From: Bacillota bacterium
GTDB taxonomy: Bacteria > Bacillota > Limnochordia > JAAZLZ01
Length of the DNA stretch: 32,157 bases
Direction of reading: 5' to 3'
NCBI GenBank assembly: GCA_012521755.1
Contig: JAAYLV010000071.1
Span: forward strand, 1-32,157
The notes beneath the pieces were generated by a model. That model was given only the letters and a program-made list of their open reading frames with translations. It had not been told where the DNA came from and did no database searches. Every line of letters starts with the position of its first letter. The first letter of the stretch is position 1. This document shows, piece by piece, positions 1 to 6,349 of the stretch. Both the position numbers and the translations under genes were made by a program.

Positions 1-3
1 ATA

Positions 4-28
4 AGGGGGGCGGGCGATGCCGCCCCGA
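4..28 (-). terminator. Candidate terminator hairpin after the catalase gene
   Basis: Just after the stop codon of the leftmost gene, the minus strand reads GGGGCGG-CATCGC-CCGCCCC, a perfect 7-bp GC stem. The sequence that follows is CCTTAT before the window ends, so a full U-tract cannot be confirmed. Confidence 0.5.
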
Positions 29-703
29 TTATCCTCGCCTTGCTGGTTCGAACGTGGGTGCTGTTGGCTTTGGATCGGAGAAGTAGCGGCCGGGGGTGGA
101 TAGATCAAAATATAACCGGGCTGATTCATCGACTCCAAAATCCCGCATGGAGCCGGTGTCCTGGATTTTGCTCAGGGCCTCGCGGAAAAGGGCGTTATGG
201 GCTTCTTCTCGGTTGAGGAGGAAGTCGATGGTTTCCCGAACATACTTGTCGTTGATTTGCCGGTACAGGTACTCATAAACCACTTTAGCCCGCATTTCCG
301 CGGAGATGTTGGATAAGAGATCTGCCGGCAAGTCTCCTGTAACCTCAACATAGGATGCTGTCCACGGGTATCCCGAGGCGTTTGTGAGCATCGGGCACAG
401 TCCGGACACCACGTGGGGCTCGATGGTTCCTGCTTCCACCCCTTCCACATCGAGGTCGTGACCGTTGAGGAGATTGATGGTGGTGGCGACGATCTCCATG
501 TGGCTTAGTTCCTCAGCGCCGATATCCAGGAATAGGTCCCTTATCTCTTGATCTCTAATCCGGAAGCTTTGGGAAATGTACTGCATAGCCGCTTTCAGTT
601 CTCCATGGGGGCCGCCTAGCTGGTCCAATAGCATATTGGCATAGGTTGGGTTGGGTTTTTCCACCTTCACCGGGTGGAGGAGTTGTTTATCATGTGTGAA
701 CAA
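29..703 (-). CDS. cotJC: Manganese catalase family protein, CotJC-like spore coat protein
   Basis: This 224-residue ferritin-like four-helix protein resembles the CotJC / manganese catalase family, which uses a di-manganese centre to break down hydrogen peroxide and, in spore formers, sits in the spore coat. Visible family features are the N-terminal LLHPVKV...NPTYANML, the first ligand helix GPHGELKAAMQY, the EELSHME helix, and the later EYLYRQIND and REEAHNALF helices that supply further Glu/His ligands. It is longer than a typical CotJC of about 190 residues because of an extension after the last ligand helix. The start is TTG, chosen because AAAGGAGGT lies 8 nt upstream. The usual partners cotJA and cotJB are absent: the next gene upstream is divergent. 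It could instead be a cytoplasmic catalase. The family call is strong; the coat role is inferred. Confidence 0.85.
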   Translation of the reverse strand: MFTHDKQLLHPVKVEKPNPTYANMLLDQLGGPHGELKAAMQYISQSFRIRDQEIRDLFLDIGAEELSHMEIVATTINLLNGHDLDVEGVEAGTIEPHVVSGLCPMLTNASGYPWTASYVEVTGDLPADLLSNISAEMRAKVVYEYLYRQINDKYVRETIDFLLNREEAHNALFREALSKIQDTGSMRDFGVDESARLYFDLSTPGRYFSDPKPTAPTFEPARRG

Positions 704-795
704 AGTGGTTTACCTCCTTTCCCTGCTAGTGTGCACCTCACTTCAGGGGGATATGTAAAGGAGGCCCGTGGGCATACTATCCTTGGGAGGTTCGC

Positions 796-1494
796 ATGCT
801 TATCACCTTCGGTAGGACCATAATCCTATATATTCTCGTTCTGATCATTATTCGCATCATGGGGAAAAGACAGCTTGGCCAATTGCAGCCCTTTGAACTG
901 GTTGTTACCCTAATGCTCGCGGAGCTGGCCACGGTGCCCATGGAAGATAAGGACATTCCCCTAATCGACGGCATCATCCCATTAGTTACCATCTTGCTGG
1001 CCCAACTCCTCTTGTCCTACATCTCCCTCAACAGTCAACGGGCACGCCGGATCATTTGTGGGACGCCCAGCATCGTCATCCGTGATGGCCAGATCCAGGA
1101 AGGGGAACTGCGAAAGCTGCGCTTTAATCTAAATGACTTGTTGGAGCAGCTGCGGATCAAGAATGTGACCAATATTGCGGATGTGGAGTTTGCCATCTTC
1201 GAGACAAATGGGAGCCTCAGCGTCATCTTGAAATCCCAAAAACGCCCCGTGACACCTGCCGACATGTCCTTGCCAACTTCCTATGAGGGCTTGCCTACGC
1301 CCCTCATCATCGACGGCAAGCTGCAGAAGACGAATCTCGACCAGCTTAATCTGAGCACAGCCTGGCTGCGAAATGAGCTGCGCAAGCTTGGGTATCGAGA
1401 CCCGGGAGATGTCCTCTTTGCCAGCCTCGATTCCCAAGGGAACCTGTTTCACCAAGGAAGGGAAGCAGCCGGCAAAACAAGGGGGAAGCCATGA
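796..1494 (+). CDS. DUF421 (YetF-type) membrane protein
   Basis: This 232-residue protein belongs to the DUF421/YetF family. Three hydrophobic segments (about residues 5-24, 33-50 and 58-77) precede a soluble C-terminal domain. The family motif RIMGKRQLGQLQPFELV follows the first membrane segment, and the soluble domain begins at about residue 90 with GTPSIVIRDGQI. Members occur widely in spore-forming Bacillota; their biochemical role is not established here. A GGGAGG ribosome binding site lies 5 nt before the ATG. The gene overlaps the following DUF4363 gene by four bases (ATGA), so the two are probably translationally coupled. The family assignment is confident, the function unknown. Confidence 0.85.
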   Translation: MLITFGRTIILYILVLIIIRIMGKRQLGQLQPFELVVTLMLAELATVPMEDKDIPLIDGIIPLVTILLAQLLLSYISLNSQRARRIICGTPSIVIRDGQIQEGELRKLRFNLNDLLEQLRIKNVTNIADVEFAIFETNGSLSVILKSQKRPVTPADMSLPTSYEGLPTPLIIDGKLQKTNLDQLNLSTAWLRNELRKLGYRDPGDVLFASLDSQGNLFHQGREAAGKTRGKP

Positions 1495-1871
1495 AAGTCT
1501 TGATTGCTACGATACTCCTTGTCATCACCATCATTTGCGCAGGCATCATGGGCCAGCGTTACTTGACGACGACGCGGGAGGAGCTTTATGATGCCCTGGC
1601 GGAGGTGGAAGCGGCTTTGCTCTCGGATGACTGGGCACTGTCCGAGGCAAGGGTCCGCAAACTGCAGGATTCCTGGAATAGAATCCACCATAAGTGGGCC
1701 CTTCTTATTTCCCAAACGGAAACGGAACGATTAGAACTGGCCATTGTCCGTCTGGCCAGCCGCGTCAAGACAAGGGAAAAGGGAGAGGCCCTAACGGAAA
1801 TTGCTGTGGGCCGCTCCCTGCTCCATGCGACTATCGAGAAAGAGCTGCTCAGTCTCCTTAATCTTCTATAG
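1491..1871 (+). CDS. DUF4363 family membrane-anchored protein
   Basis: This 126-residue protein has one N-terminal membrane segment (about residues 3-20) followed by a helical extracytoplasmic region. The pattern resembles DUF4363 proteins, which are often encoded directly after DUF421 genes. No catalytic motif is visible. The start ATG overlaps the DUF421 stop (ATGA) and is preceded by GGGGGAAG, so both proteins are likely made from one mRNA. Its last 14 bases overlap the 3' end of the convergent chemoreceptor gene. The name rests on pattern and context; the function is unknown. Confidence 0.75.
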   Translation: MKVLIATILLVITIICAGIMGQRYLTTTREELYDALAEVEAALLSDDWALSEARVRKLQDSWNRIHHKWALLISQTETERLELAIVRLASRVKTREKGEALTEIAVGRSLLHATIEKELLSLLNLL

Positions 1872-3867
1872 CGTCGTTCTTGACATCGAGGCGGAACCGA
1901 CCAATGGTGTCCCTGAGGGTCTGGGCCATCCCGGCCAGTTCTTCAGCGGAAGCGGCCGTTTCCTCAGCCCCGGAGGCCGTCTCTTCGGTGATGCTCGAGA
2001 CAGTCTCGACGGCTCGCACTGCATCGCTCGTATTGGTCGCTTGCCGGGTGGCAGCTTGGGCGATGTCTTCGACGAGCCTAGAGGTGTTCTCAACTACTTC
2101 GATGATGGTCCGCAGTGCCTCACCAGCCTTATTGGCGATTTCAACGCCCTCTTCAACGGCTTTGACGGCGCTTACGGTGTTGCCCTGGATGCCGCTGACC
2201 AAATTGGAGATTTCCTTAGTTGCCTGACCGGACCGTTCGGCAAGCTTGCGCACCTCTTCCGCAACGACAGCAAATCCGCGGCCCTCATCTCCTGCCCGGG
2301 CGGCCTCAATAGCCGCATTCAGAGCCAAGAGATTCGTCTGCTCAGCGATTTCCTCGATCATGGCCACGATTTCACCGATTTGCCGTGAGCTCTGGCCTAG
2401 CTCCGTTACGGTGGTCTTGATGTTGTTCATGGCTTCAGCGGCTTGGACAACGGCTTCCCCGCCCTCTTGGGCGGAGCGGGATGCCTTGTCCGACTCTTCG
2501 GCGGCATTGCGGGCCCCGGAGGCCATCTGCTGCAGAGCTGCCGCTATTTCATTAACCAGCTCAACGGTCTTTTGCACCTCATGGGCCTGATTCTGGTTGC
2601 CCGCGGCGATTTCCTCGGAGCTGGCCGAGATCTGCTCGGAGGCAAAGGCTACCTGGGATGCTGCTTGCTGCACTTGCATGAGCAGGCGACGCAAGTCTTT
2701 GGTCATTGTGTTGAAGGCTTCGGTGAGGGTGCCTACTTCATCGTTGCTCCTTACTTGCAGCTCGTCATGGGTTAGATCCCCAGAAGCAACGGCTTGGACT
2801 CGTTCGGCCACCTCAGCGACGGGACGGCTGATGGTGGAGGCCAGGTAGTAGGCTATCAAGGTGGTAAGGGCGGCGGCCACCAGGGCGATGGCGAAGATAG
2901 TCTGCCGCAGTCGCGCAGTGGCTCCTAGGGCGATGCTCTTCGGCTGGGCGACGGTCATCGACCAGCCCAACTGCGTAAGGGCGCCTTCCTCCTGCGCACC
3001 GCTGACATGGGCGATGATCGACTCGAGGCCTTCGAAATTCTTGCCCCAACTCCAAACGCCATCGGTCAGACCGCCGATGTCCAATTTGTGGGCCCTAGCT
3101 TCATTGCCAGTCAGGATCTCCACCTCTGCACCACGGTTGATGGCGCATACGAGGGGATTCCCCTGCCGGTCGAGGAGCTGCACTTCGCCTCCGGGAATAG
3201 CCCATGCGATCTTTTCGACGAGGTCGGTCACTTCGCTAAAGTCTTTGAACCCCATCATGACCCCGGCAGGCTCGCTAGTCATGCTGTGATGCACCACAAC
3301 GGCCAGCTGCAGTCCGTACAACTCCTTCAGGTCATGTTGGACTGGATCGCTGATGTAAGATCCCTTCGTTATTGCCTCCTGCCACCAGCGAGTATTCTTC
3401 TGAATGAAACGGGGAGGACGGTCGGACACGACAACGTTGTGACCTTCATGGTCGGTGATGACAATGTCAGAAAAGCCCCCAAAATCCCGTATGTAATCCT
3501 GCAGAAAAGCAGTCACCCGGGGACTCACGTCAAGGGAGCGGGTTTCCTCCATGCGTCGCTCCTTCTCTTGGTCGGAAAGATCAGTTAGACCTAAGATGTT
3601 GAGGTGTGCCGCAGCGCCTTGAGCCGCCGAAGTTATCAGGGGCGTGCGGGCCATTAGTTCTAGCTTGGCCATTTCCTGGGTCAAGGCTCCATTGATCTCG
3701 TCTAGTGATTGCTGGGCGAAATCAACGAATTTCTGTCCTGCGGTGTCGGCCACCGCGGATTCGCCAAGGGTAGCAGCCAAATAACCTAGGACGACTAGGG
3801 GGACCAAAGCGGCAAACAGCATATAGATCAGAATTCGACCCCTTAGGCTCTTGCCTAGTTTAAACAT
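1858..3867 (-). CDS. Methyl-accepting chemotaxis protein with extracellular sensor domain
   Basis: This 669-residue transmembrane chemoreceptor would sense an external ligand and signal through CheW/CheA. TM1 is about residues 11-33. An extracellular sensor region of about 270 residues, probably dCache-like, follows. TM2 is about 318-340, then a HAMP domain beginning [11 protein letters not shown], then the long coiled-coil signalling domain. The hairpin tip is nearly canonical ([18 protein letters not shown], then [18 protein letters not shown], about residues 508-546). The ligand cannot be read from the sequence. There is no obvious C-terminal CheR-tether pentapeptide. No che or flagellar genes lie nearby, so it is an orphan receptor. 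The ATG is preceded by AAGGAGG. Expression is probably set by the c-di-GMP riboswitch and terminator in its leader. Confidence 0.95.
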   Translation of the reverse strand: MFKLGKSLRGRILIYMLFAALVPLVVLGYLAATLGESAVADTAGQKFVDFAQQSLDEINGALTQEMAKLELMARTPLITSAAQGAAAHLNILGLTDLSDQEKERRMEETRSLDVSPRVTAFLQDYIRDFGGFSDIVITDHEGHNVVVSDRPPRFIQKNTRWWQEAITKGSYISDPVQHDLKELYGLQLAVVVHHSMTSEPAGVMMGFKDFSEVTDLVEKIAWAIPGGEVQLLDRQGNPLVCAINRGAEVEILTGNEARAHKLDIGGLTDGVWSWGKNFEGLESIIAHVSGAQEEGALTQLGWSMTVAQPKSIALGATARLRQTIFAIALVAAALTTLIAYYLASTISRPVAEVAERVQAVASGDLTHDELQVRSNDEVGTLTEAFNTMTKDLRRLLMQVQQAASQVAFASEQISASSEEIAAGNQNQAHEVQKTVELVNEIAAALQQMASGARNAAEESDKASRSAQEGGEAVVQAAEAMNNIKTTVTELGQSSRQIGEIVAMIEEIAEQTNLLALNAAIEAARAGDEGRGFAVVAEEVRKLAERSGQATKEISNLVSGIQGNTVSAVKAVEEGVEIANKAGEALRTIIEVVENTSRLVEDIAQAATRQATNTSDAVRAVETVSSITEETASGAEETAASAEELAGMAQTLRDTIGRFRLDVKNDAIED

Positions 3868-3907
3868 AAGACATTCCTCCTTGAACTTGAGTCCCTCCGA
3901 TGGGGGT

Positions 3908-3940
3908 GAAAAATGGGCCCCAGCTTGCCAGGACTAGGGC
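3908..3940 (-). terminator. Intrinsic terminator, expression platform of the c-di-GMP riboswitch
   Basis: On the minus strand GCCCTAG and CTGGGGC pair as a 7-bp stem (one U-G wobble) around the loop TCCTGGCAAG. CCATTTTTC with five T residues follows. The hairpin lies between the GEMM-I aptamer and the chemoreceptor ATG. TGGCAA in its loop is exactly complementary to TTGCCA at the 3' edge of the aptamer. That alternative pairing would trap the 5' half of the terminator and act as an antiterminator. Confidence 0.8.
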
Positions 3941-3945
3941 GACGA

Positions 3946-4025
3946 TGGCAACTGGCTGTCTTGGTGCTTCTGCACGGTAGACCCTGTAGCTTTGCGACAC
4001 CACCTTTCGATGGCTGTGCCCTTTA
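3946..4025 (-). ncRNA. Cyclic di-GMP-I (GEMM-I) riboswitch aptamer
   Basis: The minus-strand leader of the chemoreceptor contains the GEMM-I layout. GCCATC-GAAA-GGTGGT forms a hairpin with a GNRA tetraloop. The signature GTCGCAAAGCTACAGGG follows. A second hairpin has GTCT/AGAC and GTGC/GCAC stems around an AGAA loop, with ACC/CA internal-loop bases where the tetraloop receptor should lie. The element closes with CAGCCAGTTGCC. This agrees with the known class that binds c-di-GMP and often controls motility and chemotaxis genes in Bacillota. The 66-aa ORF 3860..4060 in the track lies across this RNA and is a shadow. Confidence 0.9.
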
Positions 4026-4037
4026 CGGTATTGACTT

Positions 4038-4066
4038 TTATCGAAATACATGTTCCCCATTATTCA
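4038..4066 (-). promoter_or_regulatory. Possible promoter for the riboswitch-chemoreceptor transcript
   Basis: A minus-strand TTCGATAA matches six of eight positions of the sigma-28/sigma-D -10 box (GCCGATAA), and sits about the right distance upstream of the aptamer for initiation near 4031. The matching -35 (TAAA) is poor: only AATA/ATAA is found 14-15 nt upstream. A sigma-A reading (TTGAAT with GATAAA) has a 19-nt spacer. The position is plausible but the sigma factor is uncertain. Confidence 0.3.
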
Positions 4067-4155
4067 ACTAATTTCCTGCCGTACCAGGTAATTTAACAAA
4101 GTGTAGGAAGGGCCTTCGACACCGGAACTTGCTAGGCTGTCCCCTCTTACAGTAA

Positions 4156-4164
4156 TGCTATAAT
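4156..4164 (+). promoter_or_regulatory. Extended -10 promoter for the LysM gene
   Basis: TGCTATAAT is a perfect extended -10 element about 40 nt upstream of the LysM start codon. No good TTGACA-like -35 is seen at 17 nt, which is usual for extended -10 promoters. Confidence 0.6.
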
Positions 4165-4202
4165 GGCCTCAGAGAGTCTATGGAAAGGGGTTGGCGAGCT
4201 CA

Positions 4203-4556
4203 ATGCGCCGAAAAACCATCGCAATCTTTCTCGTTTTTCTTTGCTTGAGTGCCTTTGTGTTGCCTGTTGCAGCCGAAACTCGCACCTATACTGTTAGGAA
4301 CGGAGATACTGTCTATCTAATAGCCAAGCGTTTTGGGTTGACTACTCAGCAGCTAATCGCCATGAACGGTCTCGAGGCCCCGTATGAAATCTACCCTGGT
4401 CAAGTGCTGGTCCTGGGAATGGAGGAAGGTCCTGAGGCCCAGTCGGCTTCGCCGGAGAAGGGCGGCGGGTTGTTCGGGCTCAACTGGGGCGATGTGACTC
4501 AAAGCTACGGTTGGCTTGCCCTATTTGCCATCTTGAAGCTACTAGGCGTCATGTAG
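4203..4556 (+). CDS. Secreted LysM-domain protein
   Basis: This protein of about 117 residues starts with a signal peptide (RRKTIAIFLVFLCLSAF then PVAAE) followed by one LysM domain (about residues 28-72: TYTVRNGDTVYLIAKRFGL ... NGL ... IYPGQVLVL). LysM binds the glycan strands of peptidoglycan, so the protein should act in the cell wall or periplasm. The rest is a short linker and a hydrophobic C-terminal stretch (SYGWLALFAILKLLGVM) that may anchor it to a membrane. No enzymatic domain is present. The ORF track begins at a TTG (4191) that touches the GGAAAGGGG ribosome binding site. ATG 4203, 12 nt downstream of that site, is the better start. Confidence 0.8.
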   Translation: MRRKTIAIFLVFLCLSAFVLPVAAETRTYTVRNGDTVYLIAKRFGLTTQQLIAMNGLEAPYEIYPGQVLVLGMEEGPEAQSASPEKGGGLFGLNWGDVTQSYGWLALFAILKLLGVM

Positions 4557-4603
4557 TCCCAGCACATGCCAGTATCAAACCGTCAGGCGGGATCACACTC
4601 TAA

Positions 4604-4819
4604 ATGGGGGTGTGGGAGCCTGTGGCTACCGCGTATCGAATCGGAGGGAGGCAACTCCAAGAGACGCCCGCATCGCCAGAAGCAATGGGATATGCTGCTG
4701 GCCTCTTGGTCCGGGATATGATGAAGGCAGCTGAGGACTATGTCTGCGAGTTGGTTGTCCTGAAGGTTCGGCGGGGATTCCAGGAAGCCCTCAAGGAACG
4801 AAACGGGGAAAGGCCGTAG
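4604..4819 (+). CDS. Small hypothetical protein (71 aa)
   Basis: I do not recognise this 71-residue ORF. It has an N-terminal segment with Gly and Pro and a predicted amphipathic helix in the C-terminal half (MMKAAEDYVCELVVLKVRRG). There is no signal peptide or membrane segment. Codon choice resembles the neighbours. The ribosome binding site is weak (only GGCGGG about 15 nt upstream). The stop codon lies inside a strong hairpin that ends the transcription unit. It is same-strand and 47 bp downstream of the LysM gene. A real small gene is plausible, but a chance ORF cannot be excluded. Confidence 0.45.
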   Translation: MGVWEPVATAYRIGGRQLQETPASPEAMGYAAGLLVRDMMKAAEDYVCELVVLKVRRGFQEALKERNGERP

Positions 4820-4834
4820 AAGACCTTTCCCCGT
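4803..4834. terminator. Shared terminator hairpin between convergent units
   Basis: ACGGGGAAAGG and CCTTTCCCCGT form an 11-bp perfect stem with a 10-nt loop, placed between the convergent small ORF (+) and the SLH/coiled-coil gene (-). No long T-tract follows on either strand (minus side: TTCGTTCCTT). It probably terminates or protects 3' ends from both sides, more clearly for the minus-strand operon. Confidence 0.6.
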
Positions 4835-4840
4835 CTGTGA

Positions 4841-6337
4841 CTAGTTCATTAATCCCAACACCATGCCGAGCAGCGCGGCTACCCCAAGGAATGTGCTCGT
4901 ATTCTTGAGCCCCTTAAGCTCTTTGTCCGTCCTATCGCGGTAGTTGGCAAAATCCTGTTGCAGATCCTGCAATTGCCGTTCCAGCTTCTTCTCCCGCATC
5001 ATGGAAGCTGCTAGCTGGGCGGAGATTTCATCGCCGATCCTAAGTTCGGAATCACCTAAGCGGGCCTGCAAACTGGCCACCTGTTCCTGGAGAGCCGAAC
5101 CCATGGCCTGGAGGCTTTCCTCCATCAAGATGGCCTGTTCGTTGAGGTTGACTACCTGCTGCCTGAGCTGGGCCAGCTGTTCATCGGTTTGCCGCCGCTG
5201 GGCCGCCTCCGTCTGCAGGCCCTGGGCCAGTTCCGCAAGTCCCTTATCCAGCCGGCCAATACTGTCCTGGTGCTCGTTTAGCTGCCTTACCAGCTGTCCA
5301 TCGGCCCGCGCGAGGGCCTCTCCCTGGGCCTTGAGGGCATCGGCTAGCTCTGCAATGGACTGCTGCAACAGGGCTGCTTCCTGGGCCCTTTGGTCCAGTT
5401 CGTCCTGTTGTTGGGCAATGTCCGCACTAAGCTTGTCGCTCGCGGCCAGGAGGGATTGAGTCTTTTCATTCAAGGAGCTGATCTGTTCACCGTAAAGGCT
5501 CAGCTGCTGCTCTTGCTGGCGCAGCTGGGATTCAAGGAGTCCAATGGCCACTGCCTTCTCTTCCAATCCAAGCTCTAGATCCCGGCTCAGCTTAGCAACG
5601 GCACTTTCCAGGGAGGCAGACACATCTTGCTCTTGTCGCGCTAGTTCACCGGTGATATCCTGCTCCAGGGCGGCGAGGCGTTGTCCCAACCGCTGCAATT
5701 CTTGTTCGAGATTCTCCTGCCGCTCCGATGTTTGGGTCAATTCCTCTCTGGTTGCCACGGTTTCCCTGGTGGCCGCTGCGTTTTCTTCTAAGGCTTTGAC
5801 TCGAGCGATTAGATCGCTTGTGTCGACGCCGAGTTGGTCTAGGGCCTCTTTGTGGGCCTCCAAGAGACTGCCAAGGTCATAGGCCTTCTCCTCCAACTGG
5901 GTCGCCAGGGCGATGAGCTGGGTGATCTTCTCTTGACGTACTGCCCCTTCTTCCTCAAGGAAGACGAGTCGCTGGTCTAGTTCCTCTACCGACGCGTATA
6001 CCTTCACCAAGTCATCGCGAAACTCGGTGGATAGCCGTCGCAGCAGTTGCAAATCGGATTCGGTCACCGTTGCCCTTTCTTGTTCCATGTTTTCGAGGAG
6101 TTTCGCCACCGTTGCTGCAAAGGTGAACCGATCGACGGACCTGGTTCCGTCAAAGGTGCCATCTTCGTAGACGGCCAGATAGCCTTTCTCGATTAGGGTG
6201 GTGACTGCTTCGTAAGCCCAATGGTCTGGAGGTACATCTTTCACCTGCAAATTCTGGGCAGAAGCTGCCCCTGTTCCCATCAGCCCTGACAGGGTGAGAA
6301 TAATCAGCCAAGCCAACAACATCCTGCATCTTTTCAT
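4841..6337 (-). CDS. SLH-domain coiled-coil envelope protein with C-terminal anchor (Omp-alpha-like)
   Basis: This 498-residue exported protein has a signal peptide (about residues 1-27), one S-layer homology domain (about 33-85: VPPDHWAYEAVTTLIEKGYL ... DRFTFAATVAKLLE), a very long heptad-like coiled coil (about 90-470, rich in Q, E, L and A) and a hydrophobic C-terminal segment (FLGVAALLGMVLGLM). This order matches Thermotoga Omp-alpha, a rod joining peptidoglycan to the outer membrane. It differs from OmpM porins, which end in a beta-barrel. In diderm Firmicutes SLH domains bind modified peptidoglycan, so a periplasmic spacer or tether is the likely role. The gene starts 12 bp after the cohesin-like gene and is last in the exbB operon. 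The domains are visible; the tether role is inferred. Confidence 0.8.
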   Translation of the reverse strand: MKRCRMLLAWLIILTLSGLMGTGAASAQNLQVKDVPPDHWAYEAVTTLIEKGYLAVYEDGTFDGTRSVDRFTFAATVAKLLENMEQERATVTESDLQLLRRLSTEFRDDLVKVYASVEELDQRLVFLEEEGAVRQEKITQLIALATQLEEKAYDLGSLLEAHKEALDQLGVDTSDLIARVKALEENAAATRETVATREELTQTSERQENLEQELQRLGQRLAALEQDITGELARQEQDVSASLESAVAKLSRDLELGLEEKAVAIGLLESQLRQQEQQLSLYGEQISSLNEKTQSLLAASDKLSADIAQQQDELDQRAQEAALLQQSIAELADALKAQGEALARADGQLVRQLNEHQDSIGRLDKGLAELAQGLQTEAAQRRQTDEQLAQLRQQVVNLNEQAILMEESLQAMGSALQEQVASLQARLGDSELRIGDEISAQLAASMMREKKLERQLQDLQQDFANYRDRTDKELKGLKNTSTFLGVAALLGMVLGLMN

Positions 6338-6349
6338 CTGTCTTCCCCC

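Noticed and set aside
749-779. CATACTA with an upstream GGATA, resembling a sigma-G promoter for DUF421
   Set aside because: The -35 is a poor match, the 19-nt spacer is long, and initiation would fall inside the DUF421 ribosome binding site.
3860-4060. 66-aa minus-strand ORF in the track
   Set aside because: It coincides with the c-di-GMP riboswitch, terminator and ribosome binding site of the chemoreceptor; the RNA structure explains the sequence.
4944-5882. Long plus-strand ORFs opposite the SLH/coiled-coil gene
   Set aside because: Low-complexity Ser/Cys/Ala-rich shadows of the Gln/Glu/Leu-rich coiled coil; no ribosome binding sites.
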